The notes under the pieces are model-generated. The model searched no databases. It was not told where the DNA came from and saw nothing but the letters and a program-made list of their open reading frames with translations. Shown piece by piece: positions 8,654-19,877 of a DNA stretch of 64,000 nt (position 1 is its first letter; each line of letters begins with the position of its first letter). Made by a program: the position numbers and the translations under genes. Source of the DNA: Sphingomonas jaspsi DSM 18422 (GTDB taxonomy: Bacteria > Pseudomonadota > Alphaproteobacteria > Sphingomonadales > Sphingomonadaceae); assembly GCF_000585415.1 (NCBI RefSeq), contig NZ_KK073876.1, positions 2,105,810 to 2,169,809 of the forward strand. Reading direction: 5' to 3'.

Positions 8654-9571
8654 ATGATCGTACACCTGCCCACCCTGAAGCAGCTCCAATACCTCGTCGC
8701 GCTTCGCAAGCACGGCCACTTCGGCAAGGCCGCCAATGCCTGCTTCGTCACCCAATCGACCCTGTCGGCGGGGATCCGGGAGTTGGAGACGCTGCTCGGC
8801 GTCACCTTGGTCGAGCGCACGCGCCGGGTTACCCGCTTCACGCCGCTTGGACAGAAAATCGCCGACAAGGGCGAACGCATCCTGCGCGAGGCGGAGGAAT
8901 TGGCCGACATGGCAAGGGCCGAAGGCAAGCCGCTGACCGGCGACCTTCGCATGGGCGTCATCCCGACGATCGCCCCGTTTGTGCTGCCGACGATGCTGCC
9001 GCGCCTGCGCGACGAATATCCGCGCCTGCGCCTGTTTCTGCGCGAAGAGACCAGCCAGGCGGCCTGCGAGGCACTGCATCGCGGGCAGCTGGACTGCGTC
9101 CTGCTCGCCCTTCCGTTCGCCTGCGGCGATGTGGACCATGCCGACCTGTTCGACGACGACCTGCTGGTGGCTTACCCGAGCGGCGAAGCCCCGCCTTCCG
9201 CGGTCACGGCGGCGGAAATCGACGAGGGACGGCTGCTGCTGCTCGAAGACGGGCACTGTCTGAAAGATCACGCCTTGTCGGCCTGCAACCGGCCCGACCT
9301 TCGCGCCCGCGCGCAGATGATGGGAACGTCGCTGCATACGTTGGTGCAGATGGTCAGCAACGGGCTGGGCGTCACCTTCGTGCCCCAGATGGCGGTCGAC
9401 GCCGGCCTTCTCGACGGCACCAAGGTCGAGGCGCGTCGGCTGGAAGAGCCACGCGGGTCGCGCCGGATCGTGCTGGCGTGGCGCAAATCAAGTCCGCGCG
9501 AGGACGAGTTCAGAATGCTTGCGGCGTCGCTCAAGGCTGCGCCGCCGGTTCAGGCCGCCGCTTCCCGCTAG
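8654..9571 (+). CDS. oxyR: hydrogen peroxide-sensing LysR regulator OxyR
   Basis: OxyR activates peroxide-defence genes when two cysteines form a disulfide. The 305-residue protein has the LysR winged helix at residues 8-66 (KAANACFVTQSTLSAGIRELE) and a periplasmic-binding-fold effector domain. Cys202 and Cys211 sit in HCLKDHALSAC with the nine-residue separation of the E. coli redox pair Cys199/Cys208. It is followed convergently by katG, its classical target, 31 nt away. A short inverted repeat precedes the start codon. Confidence 0.95.
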   Translation: MIVHLPTLKQLQYLVALRKHGHFGKAANACFVTQSTLSAGIRELETLLGVTLVERTRRVTRFTPLGQKIADKGERILREAEELADMARAEGKPLTGDLRMGVIPTIAPFVLPTMLPRLRDEYPRLRLFLREETSQAACEALHRGQLDCVLLALPFACGDVDHADLFDDDLLVAYPSGEAPPSAVTAAEIDEGRLLLLEDGHCLKDHALSACNRPDLRARAQMMGTSLHTLVQMVSNGLGVTFVPQMAVDAGLLDGTKVEARRLEEPRGSRRIVLAWRKSSPREDEFRMLAASLKAAPPVQAAASR

Positions 9572-9588
9572 GAGGAGAAGCGGCGGCC
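9553..9588. terminator. hairpin between convergent oxyR and katG
   Basis: GGCCGCCGCTTC and GAAGCGGCGGCC are exact 12-nt complements separated by 12 nt, with the oxyR stop codon in the loop. There is no T-tract on either side, so it is not a canonical intrinsic terminator; it may block read-through or protect 3' ends of both transcripts. Confidence 0.5.
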
Positions 9589-9602
9589 CATCGGGGGGCT
9601 GG

Positions 9603-11828
<2,226 letters not shown>

Positions 11829-11908
11829 TCACAACGACGCTAGGCTGGTCTGCTGATTGACGGAAACGACTAAACTTGGTCAGGCTGAACGAGAAAAGCG
11901 ATTAACGC

Positions 11909-12478
11909 TCAGTCCATATGCTTGAGGCCGATCCGCAGGTAGTCGTAGCCCGTGATCAGCGTCAGCGCCGCGGCGGCCCACAGGCTGACGAGGCCGGTGA
12001 CATGAACCCAGTGCTGCGCGGGCAGCGCGCCGCCCAGGATCAGTGCCCCCAGTGCGGTCAACTGGAAGGTCGTCTTCCATTTGGCGAGCTTGCTGACCGG
12101 CACGGAGACATTCAACGGTCCCAGGAATTCGCGCAGGCCCGACACGATGATTTCGCGCAGCAGGATGACCAGCGCGGGAATGATGCTGAAGTCCTGCAGG
12201 ATCGGCGGTTCGCCGTTGGCCTTGCGCGAGGCCATCAGCATCACGATGACCGCCGCTACCATGATCTTGTCGGCGATGGGATCGAGGAATTGCCCCAGCC
12301 GCGAGATCTGCCCCTGCGCACGCGCCAGATAACCGTCGAAATAGTCTGTAATCCCGACGACGCAGTACAGCACATAGGTGACGGCATAATCGACCGGGGT
12401 CGGCTTCCACAGCAGGAAGACAAGGATCGGCACCGCCAGGATTCGCGACAGGGTCAGCAGGTTGGGCAGCGTCAGCAT
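11909..12478 (-). CDS. pgsA: CDP-diacylglycerol-glycerol-3-phosphate 3-phosphatidyltransferase
   Basis: PgsA makes phosphatidylglycerol phosphate in the inner membrane. The 189-residue protein has the CDP-alcohol phosphotransferase signature, D-G-x2-A-R-x8-G-x3-D-x3-D, in DGYLARAQGQISRLGQFLD and the following PIADK. Several hydrophobic helices follow. Length and N-terminus (MLTLPNLLTLSRI) are normal. It is divergent from the MFS gene with a 96-nt gap. Confidence 0.94.
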   Translation of the reverse strand: MLTLPNLLTLSRILAVPILVFLLWKPTPVDYAVTYVLYCVVGITDYFDGYLARAQGQISRLGQFLDPIADKIMVAAVIVMLMASRKANGEPPILQDFSIIPALVILLREIIVSGLREFLGPLNVSVPVSKLAKWKTTFQLTALGALILGGALPAQHWVHVTGLVSLWAAAALTLITGYDYLRIGLKHMD

Positions 12479-12574
12479 CTTGCGCCAACCGCTATTGCAT
12501 TGGTGTTCGCTTCGCCAGTCCCATATTTGACGGCTTGCGGGGACTGTCCCAGCCGCTATTCAGGTCCAGCAATC

Positions 12575-13870
12575 ATGCAGGACAGCGCCCACCTTTTACG
12601 CACCCGGCGGTTCCTGCCGCTGTTCGTGACCCAGTTTCTGGGGGCCTTCAACGACAATCTGTTCCGCACGTCGATGGTGATGCTGGTCATCTACGGCATC
12701 TATCGCGACGCGACCCAAGAAGCGACCTTCAGCGCAATTGCAGGCGGGCTGTTCATCCTGCCCTTCTTCCTGCTGTCGGCGCTTTCGGGTCAGCTGGCGG
12801 ATTCGACCGACAAGGCGCGGATTGTCAGGATCGTGAAGAGCGCCGAAATCCTGATCATGCTGTTCGGCGCGGCGGGCCTGCTATGGCACAGTGTGCCCCT
12901 GCTGCTGCTCGCGCTGGCGGCAATGGGGGTCCATTCGACCTTCTTTGGCCCGATCAAATACGCCATCCTGCCCCAGCATCTCGACGGTGACGAAGTTCTG
13001 GCTGGGACCGGGCTGGTCGAAGCCGGGACCTATGTGGCCATCCTCGGCGGTACGATCGTCGGCGGCATCTTGGTGGTAGAGGACGCGGGCGGATTCCATG
13101 CCCAATATGCCGCGCTCGGCGTTCTGATCGTGTCGTTGCTCGGCCGGGTGGCCGGTCAATTCGTCCCGTCCGCACCGCCCGCCGGGGACGCGCCGCCGCT
13201 CAAGATGGACTGGCACATCCTTCGCGCGTCGATCAGCCTGGTCAATGCGACGCTGCACATCCCGCGGCTGTTCCTCGCGATCATTTCCATCAGCTTCTTC
13301 TGGGCGATGGGCGCCGTGCTGGCGGCGCAATTCCCGCCGCTGGTCAAAAACGCCATCGGCGCGGACCAGACCGTCGCCACCTTATTCCTCGGCACCTTCT
13401 CGATCGGCGTCGCAATCGGATCGGTGGCGGTCAACCGCTTGCTGAAGGGCAGCGTATCCGCGCGCTTTTCGCCCGCCAGCGCGTTGGCGATGGGACTGTT
13501 CGTGCTCGACCTGTTCCGCCGCGTGAAAGGATGGCCTGCGCCCGAAGCCGAACTGCGCGACCTCCATGCTTTCCTCGACATGCCCAATGCCTGGATGATT
13601 GTGCTCGACCTGCTCGGCGTGGCGATTGCCGGCGGGATGTTCGTGGTGCCACTCTATGCCTTCCTCACGACGACCGTCCCCAAGTCGGAAACGGCTCGCA
13701 CGGTCGCGGCCAACAACATCGTCAATTCGGGCTTCATGGTCGCGGCGACGCTGGTGCTGACCGGGTCTCTCCAATTTGGCATCACCGTCGCCGATACGCT
13801 GCTGATCGTGGCGATCGCCAGCGTGATGAGCGCGTGGTTGGCGTGGAAACTCCACCTCGCCTGCGACTGA
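12575..13870 (+). CDS. MFS transporter, LplT/Aas N-domain-like
   Basis: This 431-residue protein begins at ATG 12575 (MQDSAHLL...) and has about twelve membrane segments. The N-terminal FVTQFLGAFNDNLFRTSMVMLV motif and the FGPIKYAILPQHL segment are typical of the LplT lysophospholipid flippase and the membrane half of bifunctional acyl-ACP-phospholipid acyltransferases. No acyltransferase or acyl-ACP synthetase domain follows, so it matches a stand-alone transporter. It lies divergent from pgsA, which supports a phospholipid-related role by context only. Confidence 0.85.
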   Translation: MQDSAHLLRTRRFLPLFVTQFLGAFNDNLFRTSMVMLVIYGIYRDATQEATFSAIAGGLFILPFFLLSALSGQLADSTDKARIVRIVKSAEILIMLFGAAGLLWHSVPLLLLALAAMGVHSTFFGPIKYAILPQHLDGDEVLAGTGLVEAGTYVAILGGTIVGGILVVEDAGGFHAQYAALGVLIVSLLGRVAGQFVPSAPPAGDAPPLKMDWHILRASISLVNATLHIPRLFLAIISISFFWAMGAVLAAQFPPLVKNAIGADQTVATLFLGTFSIGVAIGSVAVNRLLKGSVSARFSPASALAMGLFVLDLFRRVKGWPAPEAELRDLHAFLDMPNAWMIVLDLLGVAIAGGMFVVPLYAFLTTTVPKSETARTVAANNIVNSGFMVAATLVLTGSLQFGITVADTLLIVAIASVMSAWLAWKLHLACD

Positions 13871-13883
13871 GGCTATCCGGGCC

Positions 13884-14054
13884 TTAAGCCAGGTAGATGG
13901 TCATGAACAGGAAGCCGCCGATGAAGGTGGTCACGAACAGGCGCGTGTCGTCGCCGATCTGCTTCACCTGCTCGATGGTACCCAGCACATAGCGGCGACC
14001 CCGGCCGAAAATCGGCCTGCGCAGCGACGGGAATGGGACCGGGTACGTCTTCAT
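13884..14054 (-). CDS. 56-aa single-span membrane protein
   Basis: This short reading frame begins MKTYPVPFPSLRRPIFGRGR and ends in a hydrophobic C-terminal segment of about 20 residues (TTFIGGFLFMTIYLA). The basic N-terminal half followed by a single C-terminal helix looks like a genuine small inner-membrane protein. It ends 13 nt from the convergent MFS stop. No strong ribosome-binding site is visible. I do not recognise the family; a competing 76-codon frame (13873-14103) on the same strand has a coding pattern typical of a shadow. Confidence 0.6.
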   Translation of the reverse strand: MKTYPVPFPSLRRPIFGRGRRYVLGTIEQVKQIGDDTRLFVTTFIGGFLFMTIYLA

Positions 14055-14162
14055 GGCTTATGCTTAATGCTGTTTTAACTTCTCCTACAACGGCCTTTTG
14101 CACGCAAACGATCCGCCCGTCCCATGGCGGGACAGGCGCGGTTGGACAGCGATGGGATTAGC

Positions 14163-15785
14163 CTAGCGGCGGCGTACGCGCTGCGGTTGCGGCGTCTCGG
14201 CCGGTCGTTCTGCCCGGGTCCTGAGCAGCTCGGTCGCCTGCTCGGCAGTCATCGGCTTGCCGAAGTACCAGCCCTGGCCGATCGCGCAGCCGTAACCGGC
14301 CAGCGCGGCGTGAGTGCGGGCATCGGCGATGCCTTCGACGATGACCGGCACCTTGAGCGCCTCGGCGAGGGTCGACACTGCCCGGACGATTGCCGCGCTT
14401 TCCGGCTGTTCGTCGAGCGTCGACACGAAACAGCGATCGATCTTGATGTAATCGAACGGCAAGGCCCTGAGATGCGACAGCGACGAGAAGCCGGTACCGA
14501 AATCGTCGAGCGCGAGACGCACGCCCTGGTTTTTGAGGCTGGTGACGATCGATCGGGCCAGTTCGAGATCGCTGAACAGTGAGCTTTCGGTAATTTCGAC
14601 CACGAGGCGATCGGCGGGAAAGCCCGCCTCGGTCAAAAGTCGCACGATGCGCTGTGCCAGCCACCCGTCGCCGAGCTGACGCGGCGAGATGTTGACCGAC
14701 AGCTGGATGGCCGGGTCCCACGATGCCGCCTGGCGCATTGCGGCGAGCATCACCTGTTCCGACAGGCGACCGATCAATCCATATTCCTCGGCGATGGGGA
14801 TGAACACGTCTGGCCCGATCTGGCCACCCAGCGGATGCTGCCAGCGCGCCAGCACCTCGAACCCGACGATGCCGCCGGTCAGCAAGTCGACCTGCGGTTC
14901 GAAGTGCGGAACGAATTGCCCATGCTCGAGACCGTGACGGATCCCCTGCTCGAGCTCGCTGTGCGCGATCATTGCGCGCTCCATGCTGTCGTCGAACCAG
15001 ATCGGCCGGACCGAACAGGTGGATCGGGCATGGTCGAGCGCAATGTCGGCGCGGCGAAGGTGATCGCGGACCTGGCCGAGGTCGGGGTCAGACCAGGTGA
15101 TCCCGATGAACGCCCCAACCTGGATCATCTTGTCGTCCACAAGGATTGGGCGGGTAAGCGATCGCAGGATGCGTTCGGCACTGGACACGACGCTAGCGTC
15201 CTGGTCGCCATCGCAGGGCATGGCGATCGCGAATTCATCGCCGGACAGTCGTGCCACAATCGCTTCCGGCCCCGCACCTTCGACCAGCGTTTCGGCCATC
15301 GCGCGGATGACCTTGTCGCCAACGTCATAGCCATGGCGGTCGTTGACTGCCTTGAAGCGGTTGAGCTGGATCGACATCACCGCGAGGTGGCGACCGTCGC
15401 TGCGCGCACCCGCGCGCATCGCCTCGCCCTCGTCGGCAAAGCCCTTGCGGTTCAGAAGACCGGTCAGCGCATCGGTCGAGGCGATCAGTGCCGCCCGCGC
15501 CTCGCTGTCGCGGCGCATGCTCGCTTCGTGCAGCAGGTCGCCGTAGCGACGCCAGCCGAATAGGATCAGCGCGACGTTGAGCGTGAGCGCGGTCGCCGCA
15601 ATCTTGGCTTCGGCGCCGAGCCGGCCGCCCGCCGAGGTGATGCGGATGAAGAAGTCGCTGCCGTTCCAGATCAGCATCGCCACCGCGGCGACGAGAATTG
15701 CGAGCACGAACCAGTCGGTTCGCGCCGCGCGGGGCACGGACTGGCTCCGTCGGCCAGAGAAGAAAGACGCTACAAACTTGCCCAC
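14163..15785 (-). CDS. membrane GGDEF-EAL cyclic-di-GMP protein with degenerate motifs
   Basis: The 540-residue protein has two membrane helices (about residues 24-42 and 63-78), a GGDEF domain (about 100-260) and an EAL domain (about 275-520). The GGDEF motif reads SGDEF, and the EAL motif reads EVL in FEVLARW. The EAL domain otherwise keeps the DDFGTG loop, ITESS and VEGI segments expected of phosphodiesterases. The cyclase is therefore likely weak or inactive and the phosphodiesterase probably active; this is inference. It has no evident operon partner. Confidence 0.92.
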   Translation of the reverse strand: MGKFVASFFSGRRSQSVPRAARTDWFVLAILVAAVAMLIWNGSDFFIRITSAGGRLGAEAKIAATALTLNVALILFGWRRYGDLLHEASMRRDSEARAALIASTDALTGLLNRKGFADEGEAMRAGARSDGRHLAVMSIQLNRFKAVNDRHGYDVGDKVIRAMAETLVEGAGPEAIVARLSGDEFAIAMPCDGDQDASVVSSAERILRSLTRPILVDDKMIQVGAFIGITWSDPDLGQVRDHLRRADIALDHARSTCSVRPIWFDDSMERAMIAHSELEQGIRHGLEHGQFVPHFEPQVDLLTGGIVGFEVLARWQHPLGGQIGPDVFIPIAEEYGLIGRLSEQVMLAAMRQAASWDPAIQLSVNISPRQLGDGWLAQRIVRLLTEAGFPADRLVVEITESSLFSDLELARSIVTSLKNQGVRLALDDFGTGFSSLSHLRALPFDYIKIDRCFVSTLDEQPESAAIVRAVSTLAEALKVPVIVEGIADARTHAALAGYGCAIGQGWYFGKPMTAEQATELLRTRAERPAETPQPQRVRRR

Positions 15786-15844
15786 CAGAAGCGGGCTAGT
15801 TCAAACTGCTTAATAAATTGCTGAAATCAGCCGCGTTTAATCTT

Positions 15845-15930
15845 TGGTGCGGACGGTGGGACTCGAACCCACACTCCCTTGCGGGAAGAAGATTTTAAGT
15901 CTCCAGCGTCTACCATTTCGCCACGTCCGC
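15845..15930 (-). tRNA. tRNA-Leu(UAA)
   Basis: Read on the minus strand this starts GCGGACG and ends CGTCCGC-A-CCA, giving a complete acceptor stem with encoded CCA. The anticodon loop is CTTAAAA with anticodon TAA, a long variable arm (CCCGCAAGGG region) follows, and the T arm has GGTTCGAGTCC. The long variable arm supports leucine. Confidence 0.96.
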
Positions 15931-15961
15931 TTATTCGATCATGGCCGGGCCGTGTTTAGCC

Positions 15962-16252
15962 TCAGGCGTCGCCGCCCAGGTTTAACCGCTCGCGCATTTC
16001 CTTGCCCGGCTTGAAGTAGGGCACGCGCTTCGCATCCACGTCGACCGGCTCGCCAGTACGCGGGTTGCGACCGACGCGGGCGTCGCGCTGGCGGGTCGAA
16101 AAGGCGCCGAAACCGCGCAGCTCGACGCGGCCGCCCTTGGCCAGCTGGTCGGTGATGGAATCGAACAGGGCGCTCACGACATTTTCGACCTCGCGCTGGG
16201 TGAGATCGGGAAAGTCGTTGCACAGTTTTTGCACCAGTTCGGAACGGATCAT
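15962..16252 (-). CDS. ihfB: integration host factor subunit beta
   Basis: IhfB pairs with IhfA to bend DNA at specific sites. The 96-residue protein starts [10 protein letters not shown] at 16252 behind a GGGGA site and contains the bacterial histone-like fold with the [11 protein letters not shown] and [10 protein letters not shown] signatures of the DNA-binding beta arm. The longer upstream extension of the reading frame is not conserved and is rejected. Gene order rpsA-ihfB is the usual alphaproteobacterial arrangement; a terminator lies between them, so ihfB must have its own promoter or read-through. Confidence 0.95.
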   Translation of the reverse strand: MIRSELVQKLCNDFPDLTQREVENVVSALFDSITDQLAKGGRVELRGFGAFSTRQRDARVGRNPRTGEPVDVDAKRVPYFKPGKEMRERLNLGGDA

Positions 16253-16329
16253 CGAAGTCCCCGCGTGAATCAATTTGTTGGACGCCCCCCGGCGTATCGA
16301 CGCTTGCCTATCAGCGACTTTCCCAAAGG

Positions 16330-16366
16330 AAAAGGGCGCAGATGCAAAACGCATCCACGCCCTTCG
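16330..16366 (-). terminator. intrinsic terminator of rpsA
   Basis: On the minus strand AAGGGCG-tg-GATGC pairs with GCATC-tg-CGCCCTT around a GTTTT loop and continues into a short T run. It lies about 40 nt after the rpsA stop codon. Confidence 0.85.
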
Positions 16367-16406
16367 TTCCTGTGCCCCAAAGGACACTTAAGCCATTGGA
16401 AGCAAT

Positions 16407-18122
16407 TTACTTCTTCTTGGCTTCCTTTTCCTTCAGCGCGGCGCCGAGGATGTCGCCGAGCGACGCACCCGAGTCCGAGCTGCCGTACTGGGCAACGGCC
16501 TGCTTCTCTTCGGCGATCTGCATCGCCTTGATCGAGAAGTTCGGCTTCTTCGACCGGTCGAAGCCGGTGACCATCGCGTCGAACTTCTGGCCGACCTGGA
16601 AGCGTTCCGGACGCTGTTCGTCGCGGTCGCGGCCAAGATCGGTGCGCTTGAGGAAGCCGGTTGCGCCGTCGTCGCCGACCTGCACTTCGAGGCCGCCGTC
16701 GCGGACTTCGAGGACGGTGACGGTGACGACATCGCCCTTGTTGACGCCCGCGCCGCCCGAGGCCGCAGCGGCCGAAACGCCACCGCGCTCAAGCTGCTTC
16801 ATGCCAAGGCTGATGCGTTCCTTTTCGACGTCGACGTCGAGGACAACCGCCTTGACGGTTTCGCCCTTGTGATGAAGCGCCAGCGCCTCTTCACCCGACA
16901 CGCCCCAGGCGATGTCCGACATGTGGACCATGCCGTCGACGTCGCCCGGAAGACCGATGAACAGGCCGAATTCGGTGGCGTTCTTGACTTCGCCTTCGAC
17001 TTCGGTGCCGACCGGGTGCTTCTCGGCGAAGTCCGACCACGGGTTGGCCTGGGCCTGCTTGAGGCCCAGCGAAATGCGACGCTTTTCTTCGTCGACTTCG
17101 AGGATCTTGACTTCGACTTCCTGCGAAGTGCTGACGATCTTGCCCGGGTGGACGTTCTTCTTGGTCCAGCTCATTTCCGAAACGTGGACCAGGCCTTCGA
17201 TGCCCGGTTCGAGTTCGACGAACGCACCATATTCGGTGATGTTCGTGACGCGGCCGGTGAAGGTGCCTTCGATCGGGTACTTGGCAGCGGCGCCTTCCCA
17301 CGGATCCGATTCAAGCTGCTTCATCCCGAGCGAGATGCGCTGGGTGTCGCGGTTGATGCGGATGATCTGGACCTTCACGGTGTCGCCGATGGCGATCACT
17401 TCGCTCGGGTGGTTGACGCGCTTGTAGCTGATGTCGGTGACATGCAGCAGGCCGTCGATGCCGCCGAGGTCGACGAACGCACCGTAGTCGGTGATGTTCT
17501 TGACGACGCCGTCGATCACCTGGCCTTCTTCAAGGCTCTGGATCAGGCCCGAACGCTGTTCGGCGCGGGTTTCTTCGAGAATGGCGCGGCGCGACACGAC
17601 GATGTTGCCGCGGCGACGGTCCATCTTCAGGATCTGGAACGGCTGGGCGATGTCCATCAGCGGCGCGACGTCGCGGACCGGGCGGATGTCGACCTGCGAA
17701 CCGGGCAGGAAGGCCACGGCGCCGCCGAGGTCGACGGTGAAGCCGCCCTTGACGCGGCCGAAGATCACGCCGTCGACGCGGTTGCCGGCTTCGAATTCCT
17801 TTTCAAGATTGTCCCATGCGGCTTCGCGGCGAGCGCGGTCGCGGCTGAGCATGGCTTCGCCATTGGCGTTTTCGACGCGGTCGACATAGACTTCGACTTC
17901 GTCACCGACCTTGAGATCGGCCTTCTGGCCCGGCGCGGCGAATTCGCGCAGCGCGACGCGGCCTTCCGACTTCAGGCCGACGTCGATGACGGCGAGGTCG
18001 TTTTCGATGGCGGTGACGGTACCCTTGACCACGCGGCCTTCGAAGGCCTCGTTTTCACCACCAAGTTGTTCGTTGAGCATCGCCGCGAAATCGTCGCGGC
18101 TCGGAAATGCCGTAGTGGCCAT
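16407..18122 (-). CDS. rpsA: 30S ribosomal protein S1
   Basis: S1 binds mRNA leaders and brings them to the 30S subunit. The 571-residue protein begins MATTAFPSRDDFAA at 18122 and contains six S1 RNA-binding repeats, with recognisable GxVxxxxxxGAFVDLGGIDGLLHVTDIS-type cores, followed by a basic tail ending KEKEAKKK. No Shine-Dalgarno sequence precedes the start, which is common for rpsA. The reading frame extends far upstream but that extension has no family match. Confidence 0.96.
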   Translation of the reverse strand: MATTAFPSRDDFAAMLNEQLGGENEAFEGRVVKGTVTAIENDLAVIDVGLKSEGRVALREFAAPGQKADLKVGDEVEVYVDRVENANGEAMLSRDRARREAAWDNLEKEFEAGNRVDGVIFGRVKGGFTVDLGGAVAFLPGSQVDIRPVRDVAPLMDIAQPFQILKMDRRRGNIVVSRRAILEETRAEQRSGLIQSLEEGQVIDGVVKNITDYGAFVDLGGIDGLLHVTDISYKRVNHPSEVIAIGDTVKVQIIRINRDTQRISLGMKQLESDPWEGAAAKYPIEGTFTGRVTNITEYGAFVELEPGIEGLVHVSEMSWTKKNVHPGKIVSTSQEVEVKILEVDEEKRRISLGLKQAQANPWSDFAEKHPVGTEVEGEVKNATEFGLFIGLPGDVDGMVHMSDIAWGVSGEEALALHHKGETVKAVVLDVDVEKERISLGMKQLERGGVSAAAASGGAGVNKGDVVTVTVLEVRDGGLEVQVGDDGATGFLKRTDLGRDRDEQRPERFQVGQKFDAMVTGFDRSKKPNFSIKAMQIAEEKQAVAQYGSSDSGASLGDILGAALKEKEAKKK

Positions 18123-18443
18123 GCAATAATGACTTTCAAAAATCGGGCAGGCCGCCAGCCGGACCACCATGGTCGGCTTACCATCTGGCGGGCTTGGAAA
18201 ACCCATGTTCCGCCCCTCTGGCCCCATGCCGGAAAGGCATCCAACTGAAGGTCGACCAACGGCTGCCCCCATGCGAAAAGTGCGACATGGGCCCGGCCTT
18301 GCGGCCCAGGCCGAACATGCGCGCTCGCGTGGTTGCGGGCATCCGCGAGCGATAACCCCTCGCCGGACGGGCGCGCCTATAAGCCAAGGGGGCGCAAAGG
18401 GCAAGTTTGCCGCCTTCACGCCAAGCGGCTAGACACAGCTGCG
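18123..18443. other. 320-nt intergenic leader between divergent rpsA and RNB gene
   Basis: This gap must hold the promoters of rpsA (leftward) and of the ribonuclease gene (rightward). I found no convincing sigma-70 pair, small gene or RNA motif. A short ATGCC-GGAAA-GGCAT hairpin lies near 18227-18241. Long rpsA leaders can carry autoregulatory structure, but nothing here is recognisable by eye. Confidence 0.4.
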
Positions 18444-19832
18444 ATGAAGGCCCTGCGCGATCCCGACTGTATCCTGGAAGCCGGCCTGCGCGCGATCCGC
18501 GAGCAATATCGCCTTCCGACCGACTTTCCCGCCGATGCGCTGGCGGAGGCGAAGGCGGCGGCCGGCAAGGCGCCGACCGACCATCGCGACCTCACCGCCC
18601 TGCCCTTCGTCACCCTCGACCCGGCCAGCTCGATGGACCTCGACCAGGCCTTCGCGATCGAGACCGACGGTGCGGACATGGTGCTGCGCTACGCCATCGC
18701 CGACGTCGCCTGGTTCGTGGCCGATGGCGGGCCGATGGACCGCGAAGCTTGGGTGCGCGGTACCTCGCAATATCTGCCCGACGGCAAGGTCAGCCTTTAT
18801 CCACCGATCCTCAGTGAAGGCGCGGCAAGCCTGCTGCCCGACCAGGACCGGCCGGCAGTGGTCTTCACCGTGCGCATCGCCCCCGACGGCAAGGTCAAGC
18901 TGGATGGCGTCGAACGCTGCGTCGTCCGCAGCCGGGCGAAGCTCGCCTATGACGGCGTCACCCCCAACCAATTGCCGCAAGGCTTCGACGAGATCGCACG
19001 CCGCATCGAAGCGGCCGAGGCGGCGCGCGGTGCGTCGCGGCTCGACCCGCCCGAGCAGGAGGTCGTCCGCGACAACGGCCATTACAAGCTCGAAATGCGG
19101 CCGCAAACCAAGGCGGAGCTTCAGAACGCAGCCCTCAGCCTCGCCACCAACATGGCCGTCGCGGACCTGCTGTACGCCCATCACACTGGGCTGTTCCGCA
19201 CCATGGGCGGGCCCGGCGACTGGGCCATCCGCCGCCTGCGCCATACCGCCAAGGCGCTCGGCATCGATTGGCCGAAGAAGCGCGGGCTCGAAGAAATGGA
19301 AGCATCGCTCGACCAGCATGATCCCAGGCAGGCCGCACTGGTCCTTGCCATCCGCCGCTCCAGCCCCGGCGCACTGTACGAGCCCTTCAAGGAAGGCGTG
19401 AAGCCGTGGCACAGCGCGATGGCAGCGACCTACGTCCACGCAACCGCGCCGCTCCGACGCCTCGCCGACCGCTACGTCGTGATGGCTGCACTGGCCGTGG
19501 CCAATGGCGAACCCGTGCCGGAATCGGTCACCGCCGCCTTCGCCAAGCTGCCCGACGTAATGGCCAAGGCCGACGGGCTCGGCGGACAGATCGAACGAGC
19601 GGCGGTGGATCTCGCCGAGACGGTCGTGCTCGAGCCCATGACCGGCAAGACGTTCGACGCGGTGGTGACCGACATCGACGACCGGGGTGCACGGATCCAG
19701 CTATGCGGCGAACCCGTCGTCGCGCGGGTGAAGACCGACGGACTGGCGCCGGGCGACCGGATCGAAGTCCGGCTCGACGCTGCCGATCCGCAGACACGCC
19801 AGCTGGCTTTTTCGACCGTCGCGACGCGCTGA
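18444..19832 (+). CDS. RNB-domain (RNase II/R family) ribonuclease
   Basis: This 462-residue protein starts at ATG 18444 and consists mainly of the RNB exonuclease domain, which degrades RNA from the 3' end with magnesium. The metal-binding region reads TLDPASSMDLDQAF, giving Asp59, Asp65 and Asp67, but the fourth aspartate of E. coli RNase II is a glutamine. This DLDQ variant is a known subgroup of shorter RNB proteins. There are no N-terminal cold-shock domains, and the C-terminus (about 400-462) may be a small S1-like barrel. It is oriented away from rpsA and followed by two lipoprotein-like genes. Confidence 0.88.
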   Translation: MKALRDPDCILEAGLRAIREQYRLPTDFPADALAEAKAAAGKAPTDHRDLTALPFVTLDPASSMDLDQAFAIETDGADMVLRYAIADVAWFVADGGPMDREAWVRGTSQYLPDGKVSLYPPILSEGAASLLPDQDRPAVVFTVRIAPDGKVKLDGVERCVVRSRAKLAYDGVTPNQLPQGFDEIARRIEAAEAARGASRLDPPEQEVVRDNGHYKLEMRPQTKAELQNAALSLATNMAVADLLYAHHTGLFRTMGGPGDWAIRRLRHTAKALGIDWPKKRGLEEMEASLDQHDPRQAALVLAIRRSSPGALYEPFKEGVKPWHSAMAATYVHATAPLRRLADRYVVMAALAVANGEPVPESVTAAFAKLPDVMAKADGLGGQIERAAVDLAETVVLEPMTGKTFDAVVTDIDDRGARIQLCGEPVVARVKTDGLAPGDRIEVRLDAADPQTRQLAFSTVATR

Positions 19833-19877
19833 AATTTGGCCGTGACGCCGCCGCGTCGGCGGCATAATCTTGCCGGT

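Noticed and set aside
7730..9337. 535-codon open frame antisense to the TauE gene and oxyR
   Set aside because: Overlaps two clear genes and has low-complexity Arg/Gln/His-rich shadow composition.
14113..14136. GC-rich imperfect palindrome near the GGDEF-EAL gene end (CCCGTCCC/GGGACAGG)
   Set aside because: No T-tract and one mismatch; could be chance in GC-rich DNA.
16869..18248. 459-codon open frame antisense to rpsA
   Set aside because: Sequence is a shadow of S1 repeats; no domain or ribosome-binding site.
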